Below, one piece after another: positions 46,728 to 55,705 of a stretch of 64,000 bases of DNA. A model generated the notes under the pieces. That model worked only from the letters and a program-made list of their open reading frames with translations, had not been told where the DNA came from and ran no database searches. A program made the position numbers and the translations under genes. Source of the stretch: Roseibacillus persicicus (GTDB taxonomy: Bacteria; Verrucomicrobiota; Verrucomicrobiia; Verrucomicrobiales; Akkermansiaceae); assembly GCF_014651675.1 (NCBI RefSeq), contig NZ_BMXI01000004.1, forward strand, positions 62,001 to 126,000. The letters run 5' to 3'. How positions within the stretch are numbered: position 1 is the stretch's first letter; the number at the start of each line of letters is the position of its first letter.

Positions 46728-47771
46728 TTGCGAAAAGATGATAAGAGCGGATTCTGGGACATCGTGAAGAACGTCGTCGACATCAATCCGGGTTCAGCTT
46801 CTGAGCTCTTAAGCAAAATTGCCCGCTTCGGGTTTATTCCCGTGGCCATTATTCTCTTAGGGATTATCGCCATCTTTTCATCCATTTATACGGTCCCAGC
46901 CAACTCCAATGCGGTGATTCTCCGGTTCGGAAAATTCCATGGAATTGTGGACCGGGGTCTTCATTTCAAGCTGCCCTTTGGTATCGATCAGACCTACGTC
47001 GTACCCGTTCGGCGCCAGCTCAAGATGGAATTCGGATTTGGAACCGCGGGAGCAACCAATGAGTATCAGTTCGCTCCCCGCGCGATTCAAGAGGAGGAAA
47101 TGTCGATGATCACGGGCGACCGTAATGCTGCTCTGGTCGAGTGGGTGGTGCAGTATCGCATCGACGATGCGCGGGAATACCTTTTCAAAGTTCGCAACCC
47201 CGAGATGACGCTCCGGGATGCATCCGAGTCTGTAATGCGCGAGGTGGTGGGTGACCGCACGGTGGACGAAGTCATCACGATCGGTCGCCAAGGAATCGAG
47301 ATCGAGGCCTTGGAGAAATTACAGGCTTTGGCCGACGCCTACGGCCTCGGCTTTGGCATCAACCAGGTTCAACTGAAAAACATCAACCCTCCCCGCGCAG
47401 TCCAAGCGTCCTTTAACGAAGTGAACGAGGCTCAGCAGGAACGGGATCAGATGGTGAATATTGCCAAGGGCGAGTATAACAAAAAGGTCCCACGCACCAG
47501 TGGTGTCGCCGACCAAAAGATCGCGGAAGCGGAAGGTCAGGCCACCCAGCGAATCAATGAGGCCACCGGTGACGCCGAGCGCTTTCTCGCCCTCTTCGAA
47601 GCCTATCAACGAGCCCCCGACGTAACGCGGGAGCGCCTCTATCTGGAGCGGATGCAAGAAGTATTGCCCGGCATTAAGAGCAAAATCATCATGGACGGCG
47701 ATGCCTCCAACTCCCCTCTCCCCCTCCTTCATCTCAATGGTGAAAGCACTCAACTGAAAGCACGCCAGTAA
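46728..47771 (+). CDS. hflK: HflK-like SPFH-domain membrane protein
   Basis: 347 residues: an N-terminal membrane segment (about 36-55), then a band-7 (SPFH) domain with F-G-K-F-H-G-I-V-D-R-G-L-H-F-K-L-P-F and D-R-N-A-A-L-V-E-W-V-V-Q-Y-R, and a coiled-coil tail (A-E-A-E-G-Q-A). HflK and HflC together form a cage that controls the FtsH protease. The start is not certain: a TTG at 46728 fits, or the GTG at 46764. hflC follows one base after the stop codon. Confidence 0.88.
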   Translation: MRKDDKSGFWDIVKNVVDINPGSASELLSKIARFGFIPVAIILLGIIAIFSSIYTVPANSNAVILRFGKFHGIVDRGLHFKLPFGIDQTYVVPVRRQLKMEFGFGTAGATNEYQFAPRAIQEEEMSMITGDRNAALVEWVVQYRIDDAREYLFKVRNPEMTLRDASESVMREVVGDRTVDEVITIGRQGIEIEALEKLQALADAYGLGFGINQVQLKNINPPRAVQASFNEVNEAQQERDQMVNIAKGEYNKKVPRTSGVADQKIAEAEGQATQRINEATGDAERFLALFEAYQRAPDVTRERLYLERMQEVLPGIKSKIIMDGDASNSPLPLLHLNGESTQLKARQ

Positions 47772-47772
47772 T

Positions 47773-48876
47773 ATGAAAAAAGGAATCTACGCCCTCGCCG
47801 GCCTCATTATTGTTCTCGTTCTCCTGGTCGTCACCGGCTCCATCTTTACGGTCCGTGAAGATAGTCAGGTCATTCTTACCCAATTCGGCAAACCTGTGGG
47901 CAATCCCATCGTGGAGCCCGGATTGAAATTCAAACTCCCTTTCATCCAAGTTGCCAATCAAATGGAGAAGCGGGTCCTCGAATGGGATGGTCAAAGCACC
48001 CAGATGCCAACCCGCGACAAACTTTATATCAAGGTCGACACCTTTGCCCGTTGGGAGATTGAGGACCCTCTGGAGTTCTTTGAGAAACTGCGTGATCCAC
48101 GCACGGCCCTCTCTCGCCTCGACGATATTCTTGGAAGTGAGACCCGCAACATGGTCGCCAAGCACGACCTGATTGAGATTATTCGCACAACCAAAGACCG
48201 TCAGCCCCAGCAACCCGAAGACATCGGCGAAATCTTGGGCGAGCAAGGAAGCTTGGAGCCCATTCGAATTGGCCGTAGTGCCATTGAAAAAGAGGTCCAT
48301 GCGGCAGCGAAAGGAAAGTTGGAAGACTTTGGCATCAGACTCTTGGATGTTCGCTTCAAGCGCATCAATTACACCCGTGAGGTAGAGTCCCGAATCTTTG
48401 AACGTATGATATCCGAACGGCAGCAAATCGCAGAACGCTTCCGCTCGGAAGGAGCTGGTGAGGCCGCTCGGATTAAGGGAAATATGGAAAAGGAGGTGAA
48501 GACCATCGAGTCCGAGGCCTATAAAAAGGTGCAAGCCGAGTTGGGGCGGGCGGATGCGGAATCCACCCGCATCTATGCCGAAGCCTATGGCGGCACCAAA
48601 GAGAGAGAAGAGTTCTACCGATTCACCAAGACCCTGGAAGCGTATCAGGACATCCTTGGGGCTGACACCTCCCTCATTCTCACAACTGACAGCGACCTCT
48701 TTCGCATGTTGAAAGGGCACCAGCGTCAGGAGCGCGAACCCGCCGTGCAGCCTGCTGGGGAAGCTCCTGCGGTCCAGCCTCAAGTCGAACCCGCAGCCCA
48801 GCCCGAACCAGCGCTAGAAGCCGTTCCCGATGCCGAGGAGCTTCAGCTTCCCACCGCAAGCGAATTCACAAACTAA
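47773..48876 (+). CDS. hflC: HflC-like SPFH-domain membrane protein
   Basis: 367 residues: a membrane segment (about 5-23), an SPFH domain with V-R-E-D-S-Q-V-I-L-T-Q-F-G-K-P, and a long coiled coil (about 215-290) with R-S-E-G-A-G-E-A-A-R-I-K-G. Unlike E. coli HflC it has an extra tail (about 320-367) rich in Pro, Ala, Gln and Glu with repeated V-Q-P and A-Q-P units. It is the likely partner of the HflK-like protein just upstream. Confidence 0.88.
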   Translation: MKKGIYALAGLIIVLVLLVVTGSIFTVREDSQVILTQFGKPVGNPIVEPGLKFKLPFIQVANQMEKRVLEWDGQSTQMPTRDKLYIKVDTFARWEIEDPLEFFEKLRDPRTALSRLDDILGSETRNMVAKHDLIEIIRTTKDRQPQQPEDIGEILGEQGSLEPIRIGRSAIEKEVHAAAKGKLEDFGIRLLDVRFKRINYTREVESRIFERMISERQQIAERFRSEGAGEAARIKGNMEKEVKTIESEAYKKVQAELGRADAESTRIYAEAYGGTKEREEFYRFTKTLEAYQDILGADTSLILTTDSDLFRMLKGHQRQEREPAVQPAGEAPAVQPQVEPAAQPEPALEAVPDAEELQLPTASEFTN

Positions 48877-48879
48877 CAA

Positions 48880-49227
48880 ATGACTGTTCTTAAAACAAAA
48901 TACACTCTCTGGGCTGCTGATTGGCAGCGTGCGGTCGCATTCTATCGCGATCTTTTCAACGGCATCGTCACCATGGAGTCAGAAGTCTGGTCCGAGGTTC
49001 AAGTTGCGAACGGGATCATTGGGATTCATGGCGGCGGCGAGGGCAAGCGGACTTGGACTGGGCTGTCCTTTCAGGTTGAAGACCTTCGTTCAGCAATTGA
49101 AGAACTCAAGGCGCACGGAGGTGCCCTTGCCAGCGAACCTCACGACACCCCCGAAGACCCGCTGCACCTGGCTATGTGTATCGATCCTGATGGCAACGAG
49201 TTTATGATGACTCAGCCCCGCAAGTGA
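48880..49227 (+). CDS. VOC/glyoxalase-family protein
   Basis: 115 residues, one vicinal-oxygen-chelate fold: W-Q-R-A-V-A-F-Y-R-D-L-F near the start, S-F-Q-V-E-D-L-R-S-A-I-E-E-L, and C-I-D-P-D-G-N-E-F at the end. The reaction is not known; small members of this group are often metal-dependent lyases or binding proteins. It follows hflC by 3 bases on the same strand and overlaps the convergent lipoyl-domain gene by 16 bases. Confidence 0.8.
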   Translation: MTVLKTKYTLWAADWQRAVAFYRDLFNGIVTMESEVWSEVQVANGIIGIHGGGEGKRTWTGLSFQVEDLRSAIEELKAHGGALASEPHDTPEDPLHLAMCIDPDGNEFMMTQPRK

Positions 49228-49607
49228 TCTGATTTCGCCAGCTTTTCCTGTAGGCATTTCCGCAGAAACTCTTCCCGGCTTGTTGACTCTCGAACCGAAT
49301 CGAGAGCCTCGATTTCTGCGGTCGTGAGTTCAAGTGTGACTTGGCAGCGCTCGTCTTCTCCCTCCACTTCGTCAGTTGTGAGATAGCCTATCGAGCTCCC
49401 AACCTCGACCAGTTCGCCTTCCCGAATGATATGATGAAGAATCCCTTCCTGATAACACTCTAAGTCCGTGACGACCTTTCTGGTTTCGAGGGTAGCGAGG
49501 GATTCACCGATTCTTACCGCAGTCCCATCCTTCACATGCCACTGCACGAGCTTAGCCTTCTTGGAATTTTCGCCAAAAAAGGGAACAACGATTTCGGCGC
49601 GTGGCAT
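49212..49607 (-). CDS. Lipoyl-like domain fused to a ribbon-helix-helix-like segment
   Basis: 131 residues. Residues 1-80 look like a lipoyl/biotinyl carrier domain: E-I-V-V-P-F-F-G, H-V-K-D-G-T-A-V-R-I-G-E-S-L-A-T-L-E-T-R-K, with K44 at the usual modification site, and E-G-I-L-H-H-I-I-R-E-G-E. After an acidic linker, residues 88-126 read strand V-T-L-E-L, helix T-T-A-E-I-E-A-L, turn, and helix S-R-E-E-F-L-R-K-C-L, which resembles CopG/MetJ-like ribbon-helix-helix proteins. I do not know this pairing from any described protein. It is the last gene of the Pqi operon, 27 bases after pqiC, and its end overlaps the VOC gene on +. Confidence 0.7.
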   Translation of the reverse strand: MPRAEIVVPFFGENSKKAKLVQWHVKDGTAVRIGESLATLETRKVVTDLECYQEGILHHIIREGELVEVGSSIGYLTTDEVEGEDERCQVTLELTTAEIEALDSVRESTSREEFLRKCLQEKLAKSDHLRG

Positions 49608-49634
49608 CGTTCGGGGTTTGGCATTGGGATGCTT

Positions 49635-50222
49635 TTAGAGTGACTGGGCAATCGCGGCTGCCAGCTTGTCCACCAGGCGACTCTGCGAAGCAGCCAATTC
49701 CTCGAATCCATCGTTGAGAAGATCATCTGTCACCGTGGTGTTGCGGTTCATGACCAGGTTCCCCTCGGGCAATCGATAGGCTCGCCAATTGGCTTCCAGA
49801 ACCGTTTCTCCATCAGGTGTGCCTTGGAAGCGAATGACGTCGATGGTCACTTGATAGTTCAACTCACTCTCCCGCTGCCAAGGGTAAATCTTCACATTGG
49901 CGGTGCCCACCCGACGTCCCAAGTTGGTTGCCAGCACGCGGGCAAAGTCATCTTCCAAATCACCCGCCCAGAGGTGTTCATCGGAAAACTCCAAGCGATT
50001 GGGTGAACTCTGGAAAATCAAGTTGGGCCGCTCGGTTAAGAAGGGTGCCAGGTTGACGGGGCCTACTCCAATACCAATCCCACTGCGAGTGGGTGCGGGG
50101 CCCGCAGCAGTGAGGACATAATAGGAGCGTCCAGGTCCCTTCGAAAGAAAAGAGCAGGAAGAAAGCAGGACCAGTCCAACGAGAACAAGCCCGCGGGTAG
50201 CAAAAGAAAAAGGAGAGATCAT
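49635..50222 (-). CDS. pqiC: PqiC-like outer-membrane lipoprotein (MCE system)
   Basis: 195 residues with a lipobox (L-L-S-S-C, C23) and an auxiliary-lipoprotein fold of the PqiC/LptE-like group: S-Y-Y-V-L-T, then G-V-G-P-V-N-L-A-P-F-L. In E. coli PqiC anchors the PqiB tube to the outer membrane. Its start overlaps the pqiB stop by four bases (A-T-G-A), so translation is coupled. Confidence 0.87.
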   Translation of the reverse strand: MISPFSFATRGLVLVGLVLLSSCSFLSKGPGRSYYVLTAAGPAPTRSGIGIGVGPVNLAPFLTERPNLIFQSSPNRLEFSDEHLWAGDLEDDFARVLATNLGRRVGTANVKIYPWQRESELNYQVTIDVIRFQGTPDGETVLEANWRAYRLPEGNLVMNRNTTVTDDLLNDGFEELAASQSRLVDKLAAAIAQSL

Positions 50223-51940
50223 TGTCGTTTGGCGCGCGGAATTTTATCGGAGGATGTCGGCTTCCCGAAAAGAAGTGAATTCGGCTTATCGCTGATCGTT
50301 TCGGTGAGCCGCTCGATTGAACGAGTGGCAGAGCGCAGCTCGTCGAGAGTCCGCCGCATGTCTCCGTAGAAGGCACCCTCCGCCGAGAGAGGCTTGAGAG
50401 TGCTGTTGATTTGAGCGAGCGTAGTCCGCACGTCGTCGGGGATCGCTTTGGTCGATTCGGCTTCGAGGATACGATTCAGCGCGGTCAGGCTGGCTTTCAT
50501 CTCAGCCATGGTAGCCTGGCTTTCCGCAATGACCGGGCCGGTGCTCTCCAACTTTTCGTTCATGATATGGAGGGTGTTCTGCGCGGCCAAAGTAGTGGCT
50601 TCGAGCTGCGTCACGAGACTTTCAATCGGCACTCCGTTGAGCTTGTCAACGACTGCCGTCACCCGCTCTTCGAGCTGACCCAAGCCGGTTTCGACTGTTG
50701 GAAGGACCAAATAGTTGTCGAGAACCTCCATTCCCACGAACTGCTCCTCGGGGTAGTAGTCCATGTCAACGTAGCGCTGTCCGGTCAGCAGGTTTGCCGA
50801 TTTGAGGCTGGCCCGGAGGCCTTTTTTCAATGCGTCCTCAATGCCTCCACCCCCTTCGTCGAGGAGTTCGGGCGGGAAGTGTTTCTCCAGCAGTCGCTTG
50901 TTGAGCTGAATCAGCACGGGGGTCTGGGACTCGGTCGAGTCGTTGACCAGAGTATAGGAAATTTCGCTCACTCGCCCTACCTTGAGGCCCCGGAATTCGA
51001 CCGGCGCACCCTCACTGAGCCCTCGAACAGATTGCTCGAATAGCAAAAGAAACTCTCCTTCGGACTCGAAACTGCTGGCGAGGGCTTCCTTTTCATCACC
51101 AAAGAGACGATAGACAAAACCGTCGGTCACCTCTTCTCCTACGGTCTCCCCCTCGATGACACCAAAGCCGACTCGTCCTTTGAGAAGAGATTCCAGAGAA
51201 GGGAGTTCAATGTCCACTCCTTCGGGGCCGACCCGCAATTGGAGCCCGCTGGCCCCCCAAAAGATGGTGTTGGTCCCGACCAAATCCCGATAGCGATCTT
51301 CGATGAAGATACCGAAGCGAACCTCTTCGCGCCGAGGGTCGAAGTTCCGGCTCTCCACCTTGCCGACCAAGTTGTTTTTAAAGAATACTCCGCTGCCCAC
51401 ATCAACGGTGCCCGCATCCTCGGTCACGAGTTCCAGTCGGAGACCCGGGACGGAATTGGGAGTGGGAGGCGGATTCTCCAAGCCTTCGAAGCGTCGTTTG
51501 CCCGGGTCCCCGATTCCCGGGTCGAGCTCGATATAAGCACCACTGAAAACAGTGCCCAAACCGGAAACGCTTCCGCCGCTAATGCGAGCCTTCACCACCC
51601 AGAACTGGGAATCCTCCCGCAGCAGATGGAGATACTGCGGCTTAATGCGCAGCCCCAGTTTCACCTCCAGCTTCTCGGTCAGACTGATGCTTTCCAAATC
51701 TCCAATTTTGACCGCACGGCATCGCACTTCGGTCTTGCCCACCGAGAGTCCTTCCGCGCTTGGTAAATCAACCTGAACCAGTTCGCCAAAGTCGTCGAAG
51801 TGCCTTTTCACCAACCAAAGGCCAAGGACCAGTGCCAATAATGGCAAAGCCCAAAACCAGCTGATGCGCCGGACAGGAGTGATGCGTGGCTCATCGGATG
51901 GAGCAGCATCTTGGATTGGGGTCTGTTTTGATTTGGCCAT
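50219..51940 (-). CDS. pqiB: PqiB-like MCE protein with three MlaD domains
   Basis: 573 residues: one N-terminal membrane segment (about 28-43, W-F-W-A-L-P-L-L-A-L-V), then three MCE/MlaD domains (for example E-G-L-S-V-G-K-T-E-V-R-C-R-A-V-K-I-G, then G-V-F-F-K-N-N-L-V-G-K-V-E, then G-A-P-V-E-F-R-G-L-K-V-G-R-V), and a long coiled-coil tail with L-I-Q-L-N-K-R. PqiB forms a tube across the periplasm for lipid transport. The layout matches E. coli PqiB. Confidence 0.94.
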   Translation of the reverse strand: MAKSKQTPIQDAAPSDEPRITPVRRISWFWALPLLALVLGLWLVKRHFDDFGELVQVDLPSAEGLSVGKTEVRCRAVKIGDLESISLTEKLEVKLGLRIKPQYLHLLREDSQFWVVKARISGGSVSGLGTVFSGAYIELDPGIGDPGKRRFEGLENPPPTPNSVPGLRLELVTEDAGTVDVGSGVFFKNNLVGKVESRNFDPRREEVRFGIFIEDRYRDLVGTNTIFWGASGLQLRVGPEGVDIELPSLESLLKGRVGFGVIEGETVGEEVTDGFVYRLFGDEKEALASSFESEGEFLLLFEQSVRGLSEGAPVEFRGLKVGRVSEISYTLVNDSTESQTPVLIQLNKRLLEKHFPPELLDEGGGGIEDALKKGLRASLKSANLLTGQRYVDMDYYPEEQFVGMEVLDNYLVLPTVETGLGQLEERVTAVVDKLNGVPIESLVTQLEATTLAAQNTLHIMNEKLESTGPVIAESQATMAEMKASLTALNRILEAESTKAIPDDVRTTLAQINSTLKPLSAEGAFYGDMRRTLDELRSATRSIERLTETISDKPNSLLFGKPTSSDKIPRAKRQ

Positions 51941-51944
51941 TAAT

Positions 51945-52565
51945 CTAGTGTTTCTTTTCTTCCCGAATCCGGTCCCAGATCAGTTTGGGATCAAAGGCAT
52001 GGGCTGCAAACATGGTCAAGATTACCATGATTGCAAATGCGACTGCGGCAGGCCCAGCTTCGATGCTCATCATCCCACCAAATTTGACCAGACCAACGAG
52101 AATGGCCACTACAAAGACGTCCACCATGGACCACCGGCCCACCAGTTCGGTCAGAAAGTAGATCCGATTTGCATTTTTGGGATCGACCGTCAACTTCCCG
52201 GCCGCTGCAGCGCAGAGAATGCCAAGGGCGACAAGTTTCAGCCCTGGAATCATCACGCTGGCGATGAAAATCGTGATTGCAACCGGGTAGGCGTGCATGT
52301 CCCAGAAGGTCGCGACCCCCATCAGGATGGTCGATGGTTCAGCTGCCCCCAATTGGGTGACAATCATGATGGGCATGACATTAGCGGGCACATAAGCAAT
52401 CAAAGATGCGATTGAGAGCGCGATACAGCGCTGCAGGCTGTCGGGCTTGCGCAGGTGAACGGGGGCTCCGCAACGCTCACAGTGGTGCAGTTCCGCGGAT
52501 TGCACGCGACTGCAAGTGTGGCAACTCGCGAGATTCTTCGACATCGCAGTAGGGAGCGAGCTCAT
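51945..52565 (-). CDS. pqiA: PqiA-like protein, second half
   Basis: 206 residues from ATG 52565. A zinc-ribbon-like start (C-H-T-C, C-E-R-C-G) is followed by four membrane segments of the PqiA domain, with I-A-Y-V-P-A-N-V-M-P-I-M and L-V-G-R-W-S-M-V-D-V-F-V-V. In E. coli two such units make one PqiA; here each is its own gene. Its ATG overlaps the stop codon of the upstream PqiA gene (A-T-G-A). pqiB follows after 4 bases. Confidence 0.88.
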   Translation of the reverse strand: MSSLPTAMSKNLASCHTCSRVQSAELHHCERCGAPVHLRKPDSLQRCIALSIASLIAYVPANVMPIMIVTQLGAAEPSTILMGVATFWDMHAYPVAITIFIASVMIPGLKLVALGILCAAAAGKLTVDPKNANRIYFLTELVGRWSMVDVFVVAILVGLVKFGGMMSIEAGPAAVAFAIMVILTMFAAHAFDPKLIWDRIREEKKH

Positions 52566-53227
52566 GCGGGCTTCTCCCTTCCACCTTCGCGTGCGGCTTC
52601 CAATCGGTCCCAGAACTCCACCCGATCCACACTGGACAAGGCCCCCGCCAACATTACAACCAAGAGGGAAAAGGCCCAGAAGCCCACCCCCAGACTGACT
52701 TCCGCCAGCTTTACGAGCTTTAGCAAACTCACAATCGTTCCCAAGAAAAAGACCTCTACCATGGCCCAGGTTTGTAAAAAGGTGGCCGCCCGAAAGGCCA
52801 TCACTCCACCCGGCCAATAGCGCTGGAACAAGAGAGGAAAGCACACATAGATGAGGCAGGCGATGAGCAGAAGTGGCAGGATAATGATGAATAGCGCGGT
52901 CGCTATCGCTACCATCTCGCTGCCCTCCATCCACAACTGTTCGGTGGCATCCCAGACCGTCATGGTGCTTTTGAGCCCGTTGTTATCAAGGCTTAGAAAA
53001 GGAAAAATCATGATCAGCCCCATCAGGAAAAGAGCGGCAGAAGAGAAGGAGATCGTCCTTTGCAAACTGTGGGGCCTGTTTTCGTAGAGCTCACCTCCGC
53101 AGGTCTGGCAATGGGCTGAATCCCCCTCGCTCAAGGGGATGATTCGCTGCAAGGTGTCGCAGTAGCCGCAGGCGGTATGCGACGCCGCACTCTTTGCCCG
53201 AGGCCAACCCTTGCTTGCTTCTCGCAT
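52562..53227 (-). CDS. pqiA: PqiA-like protein, first half
   Basis: 221 residues. A zinc ribbon with C-G-Y-C and C-Q-T-C, then four membrane segments of the PqiA domain (F-S-S-A-A-L-F-L-M-G-L-I-M-I-F-P-F and W-A-M-V-E-V-F-F-L-G-T-I-V). It is the first gene of the operon. With the next gene it equals one E. coli PqiA (about 417 residues), split by a stop and restart. Confidence 0.88.
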   Translation of the reverse strand: MREASKGWPRAKSAASHTACGYCDTLQRIIPLSEGDSAHCQTCGGELYENRPHSLQRTISFSSAALFLMGLIMIFPFLSLDNNGLKSTMTVWDATEQLWMEGSEMVAIATALFIIILPLLLIACLIYVCFPLLFQRYWPGGVMAFRAATFLQTWAMVEVFFLGTIVSLLKLVKLAEVSLGVGFWAFSLLVVMLAGALSSVDRVEFWDRLEAAREGGREKPA

Positions 53228-53313
53228 CGTTTAAAAGATTAGGCCAGAACGGCTGAATTGGAAATTCAATGTTTGACCACCTCCCGGGGAGCCCGGCGAT
53301 GGTCCTTCCTTGC

Positions 53314-54510
53314 TCAGTGAGGCCTCTCCTGACGCCCGTCGACAATTCCACTGAGCTCATTCCGATGCACCCAGACACTCTGAACGAGACCTAGAAGAAA
53401 CATACAGATCAGCACAAAGGTTCCCGAGTAACTGATCAATGGCAGCGGAATACCGGTAATTGGCATCAGGAGCACGCACATGCCTACACTTTCGAAAATG
53501 TGGGCAAAGAACATTGCAACCACCCCTGCGGACACGACTTGGCCAAGAAAGTCCCGACTGTAGAAGGCCACGAAAAGCATCTGAATCAGCAAGAGTGCAA
53601 ACGAAGTCAGCATTAGCAAAGAGCCGCGGAATCCCTGCTCCTCGGCAATCACCGCAAAGATGTAGTCGTTGTGCGCGGTCGTCCATGGGATGTAGCGCTT
53701 GTCGTGGATGGAACCTCGTTCGGCCTTGGCCTTGTAGCCCATTCCCTTCCATCCGGCCTGACCGACGGCCAGTGAGACGTAGTAGGAGGCATAGGTTTCG
53801 GCAGACTTCTCGACTTTCCCCTCTTTTAAGAATTCGAGGTATTGGTCAATCCGCCCGGTCGCCCGGTCCGATACTTCGGGAAGAACGAGATAGTAAATGA
53901 TGGGGAGCAATCCAACCCCTGTCAGCATCAGAGCGCTCAGGTAGCGAAACGGCACCCCGCCCACCAGGAGGGTGACAAATGCGACCGGAAGAAAGACGAT
54001 GGCTGACCCCATATCGCCATTTTTGATCACCATTAAAAACGGAACTCCACAAATTAGCCCCACCAGAGCCAGTTTGACGATTGGTTCGGCAAAGAAGCGA
54101 TGGAGGCGGGGCAGCCGGTCGAAGGCAGTCCCCATCAAAATAATCCCTGCTGCCAACACGAAGGTGGTGGGCTGAAAGCTGAAAGGAATGCCTGGAATCA
54201 TCAGCTGGTGAACTGCTGGTTCGGGAGCCTCCCAAATGCCAGCCATGAGCATCCCTTGCAAGCCGACACCCCCCAAATACATCGGAATCGCCAGCCACTT
54301 GACCCATCGATAGTCGATGAGAGCGGTGCAAAAGTAGACCGCACTCCCCAGCAGGATGAACATTTTCTGATTGTTCGCGAACCGCTCCCCGCCCCCAGGG
54401 AGGTGACGCGCCGCGCTATCGATCGAAAAGACCCCGAAGACGAGGAGACCGAACATCACGATCACCAGCACCCAGTTGAGGCCGAGAATTTTTCGAAGGA
54501 GTGGAGTCAC
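53314..54510 (-). CDS. rodA: Rod shape-determining peptidoglycan glycosyltransferase RodA
   Basis: 398 residues with about ten membrane segments of the SEDS family. The N-terminal G-L-L-V-F-G-V-F-S-I-D-S-A-A, K-N-G-D-M-G-S-A-I-V-F, and later N-D-Y-I-F-A-V-I-A-E-E-Q-G and P-L-I-S-Y-S-G-T-F are the family signatures. SEDS proteins polymerise glycan strands with a class B PBP, which is not in the window. RodA rather than FtsW is favoured by sequence length and by the M-P-I-T-G-I-P-L-P-L loop. It is a single gene here. Confidence 0.93.
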   Translation of the reverse strand: MTPLLRKILGLNWVLVIVMFGLLVFGVFSIDSAARHLPGGGERFANNQKMFILLGSAVYFCTALIDYRWVKWLAIPMYLGGVGLQGMLMAGIWEAPEPAVHQLMIPGIPFSFQPTTFVLAAGIILMGTAFDRLPRLHRFFAEPIVKLALVGLICGVPFLMVIKNGDMGSAIVFLPVAFVTLLVGGVPFRYLSALMLTGVGLLPIIYYLVLPEVSDRATGRIDQYLEFLKEGKVEKSAETYASYYVSLAVGQAGWKGMGYKAKAERGSIHDKRYIPWTTAHNDYIFAVIAEEQGFRGSLLMLTSFALLLIQMLFVAFYSRDFLGQVVSAGVVAMFFAHIFESVGMCVLLMPITGIPLPLISYSGTFVLICMFLLGLVQSVWVHRNELSGIVDGRQERPH

Positions 54511-54644
54511 AGGAGAAAGAAAAAGTGACCCCGCGCCTCGAGCGGCGCAAGGCTTGGCCGTGGCTGTAGCGACAATTCCTTCCTATCACCAATCTTCGTT
54601 TAAGCGGTCGTTTTCGTGATTGGCCGCCTTTCGCGGGTAAAAAG

Positions 54645-55691
54645 TTAGAACCACTTGGCCCAGACTTCCGATCCCCTGCCGCTTGCCTCCAGCTGTTGGC
54701 GGCGACTATCAGGCAGGAGATTCATCTCTTTCTTCTCATACCCTCTGGCAGCAAAGAATTTGGCAGCGCGATTGGTGAGAGCGAAGAGACCGTTCATCCC
54801 CGCATCCTTCCCCTTTTGTTCCGCAGCCTCGACCAGTTGGGCCCCGTAGGCTCGTCCTTCATGACTTTCTTTAACATAGAGGCAGGCCAACTCCCCCATC
54901 TCGTGTTGGGGATAGCCGTGAACCGCGACACATCCCACCACGTTGTCATCCACGGTCAGGAGGAGAAAATCCCCCAGTCGGCTGACAACTTGCTCGTAGG
55001 TCCGGGGCACCAAATGAGAGGCCCGCACAGATCGCCCCATCATCGCCAACAGTTCAGGAATATCCTCCTCTCGCAAGGGCCTGATCTCCCGATAGCTATC
55101 GGCGTGAACCATGGTGCCGACACCCTCGTTGGAAAAAATCTCAGCGGTGAGCGCTCCCTGTAAGTGCCCGTCGAGGAGGTGAATCCGCGGAACGCCGGTG
55201 CGACAAATCTCTGCGGCCATCACGAGTAATTCGTGCTCTTCGCCGGGGCGAATCGAAGCCTCCGCAACACTCGGGCGTTTTCCGATATTGGGAAATTCGT
55301 TCAACAGGACCATTAACTTGGCGGCCGAGAGGTCCTTGGCCAATTGTCCGACTCCTGTTGCCAGCACCCGGCTTCCGCGACCGTCGACCATAGCGGCCTG
55401 ACCACGCTTCAGGAGGGCACGGCATTCGTCCGAACAGCCCTCTTCTCCCAGAATCCGTCCGACTGGCTCAGCTCGGAATTCCGACTCCACCGCCCAATTG
55501 ACCAAGTCGGACAGGTCTCCACCGACAACGATGACCACGAGATGGACTCCGATCCGCTGCAGAGAAATCAGATCGAGCAAAGTCTCGGCAACTGCCGACT
55601 CTGGCAAGAGCCCCTCGTCGAAAACCACCACGAAGGTCTTTCCGGCGAAGAGTGGGACATATTGCAGAACCTCGCGAACGTCGCTTCTCAT
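54645..55691 (-). CDS. argA: N-acetylglutamate synthase (ArgA-like)
   Basis: 348 residues. An amino acid kinase-like domain (1-195), degenerate at the start (G-K-T-F-V-V-V-F-D-E-G), then a GNAT domain (about 200-330) with E-L-A-C-L-Y-V, G-A-Q-L-V-E-A-A-E and A-L-T-N-R-A-A-K-F-F-A-A-R-G-Y-E. The end N-L-L-P-D-S-R-R-Q matches E. coli ArgA, which makes N-acetylglutamate in arginine synthesis. It is about 95 residues shorter than E. coli ArgA, the loss lying in the kinase domain, so inhibition by arginine may differ. Confidence 0.87.
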   Translation of the reverse strand: MRSDVREVLQYVPLFAGKTFVVVFDEGLLPESAVAETLLDLISLQRIGVHLVVIVVGGDLSDLVNWAVESEFRAEPVGRILGEEGCSDECRALLKRGQAAMVDGRGSRVLATGVGQLAKDLSAAKLMVLLNEFPNIGKRPSVAEASIRPGEEHELLVMAAEICRTGVPRIHLLDGHLQGALTAEIFSNEGVGTMVHADSYREIRPLREEDIPELLAMMGRSVRASHLVPRTYEQVVSRLGDFLLLTVDDNVVGCVAVHGYPQHEMGELACLYVKESHEGRAYGAQLVEAAEQKGKDAGMNGLFALTNRAAKFFAARGYEKKEMNLLPDSRRQQLEASGRGSEVWAKWF

Positions 55692-55705
55692 GACTCTGCT
55701 TTCCG

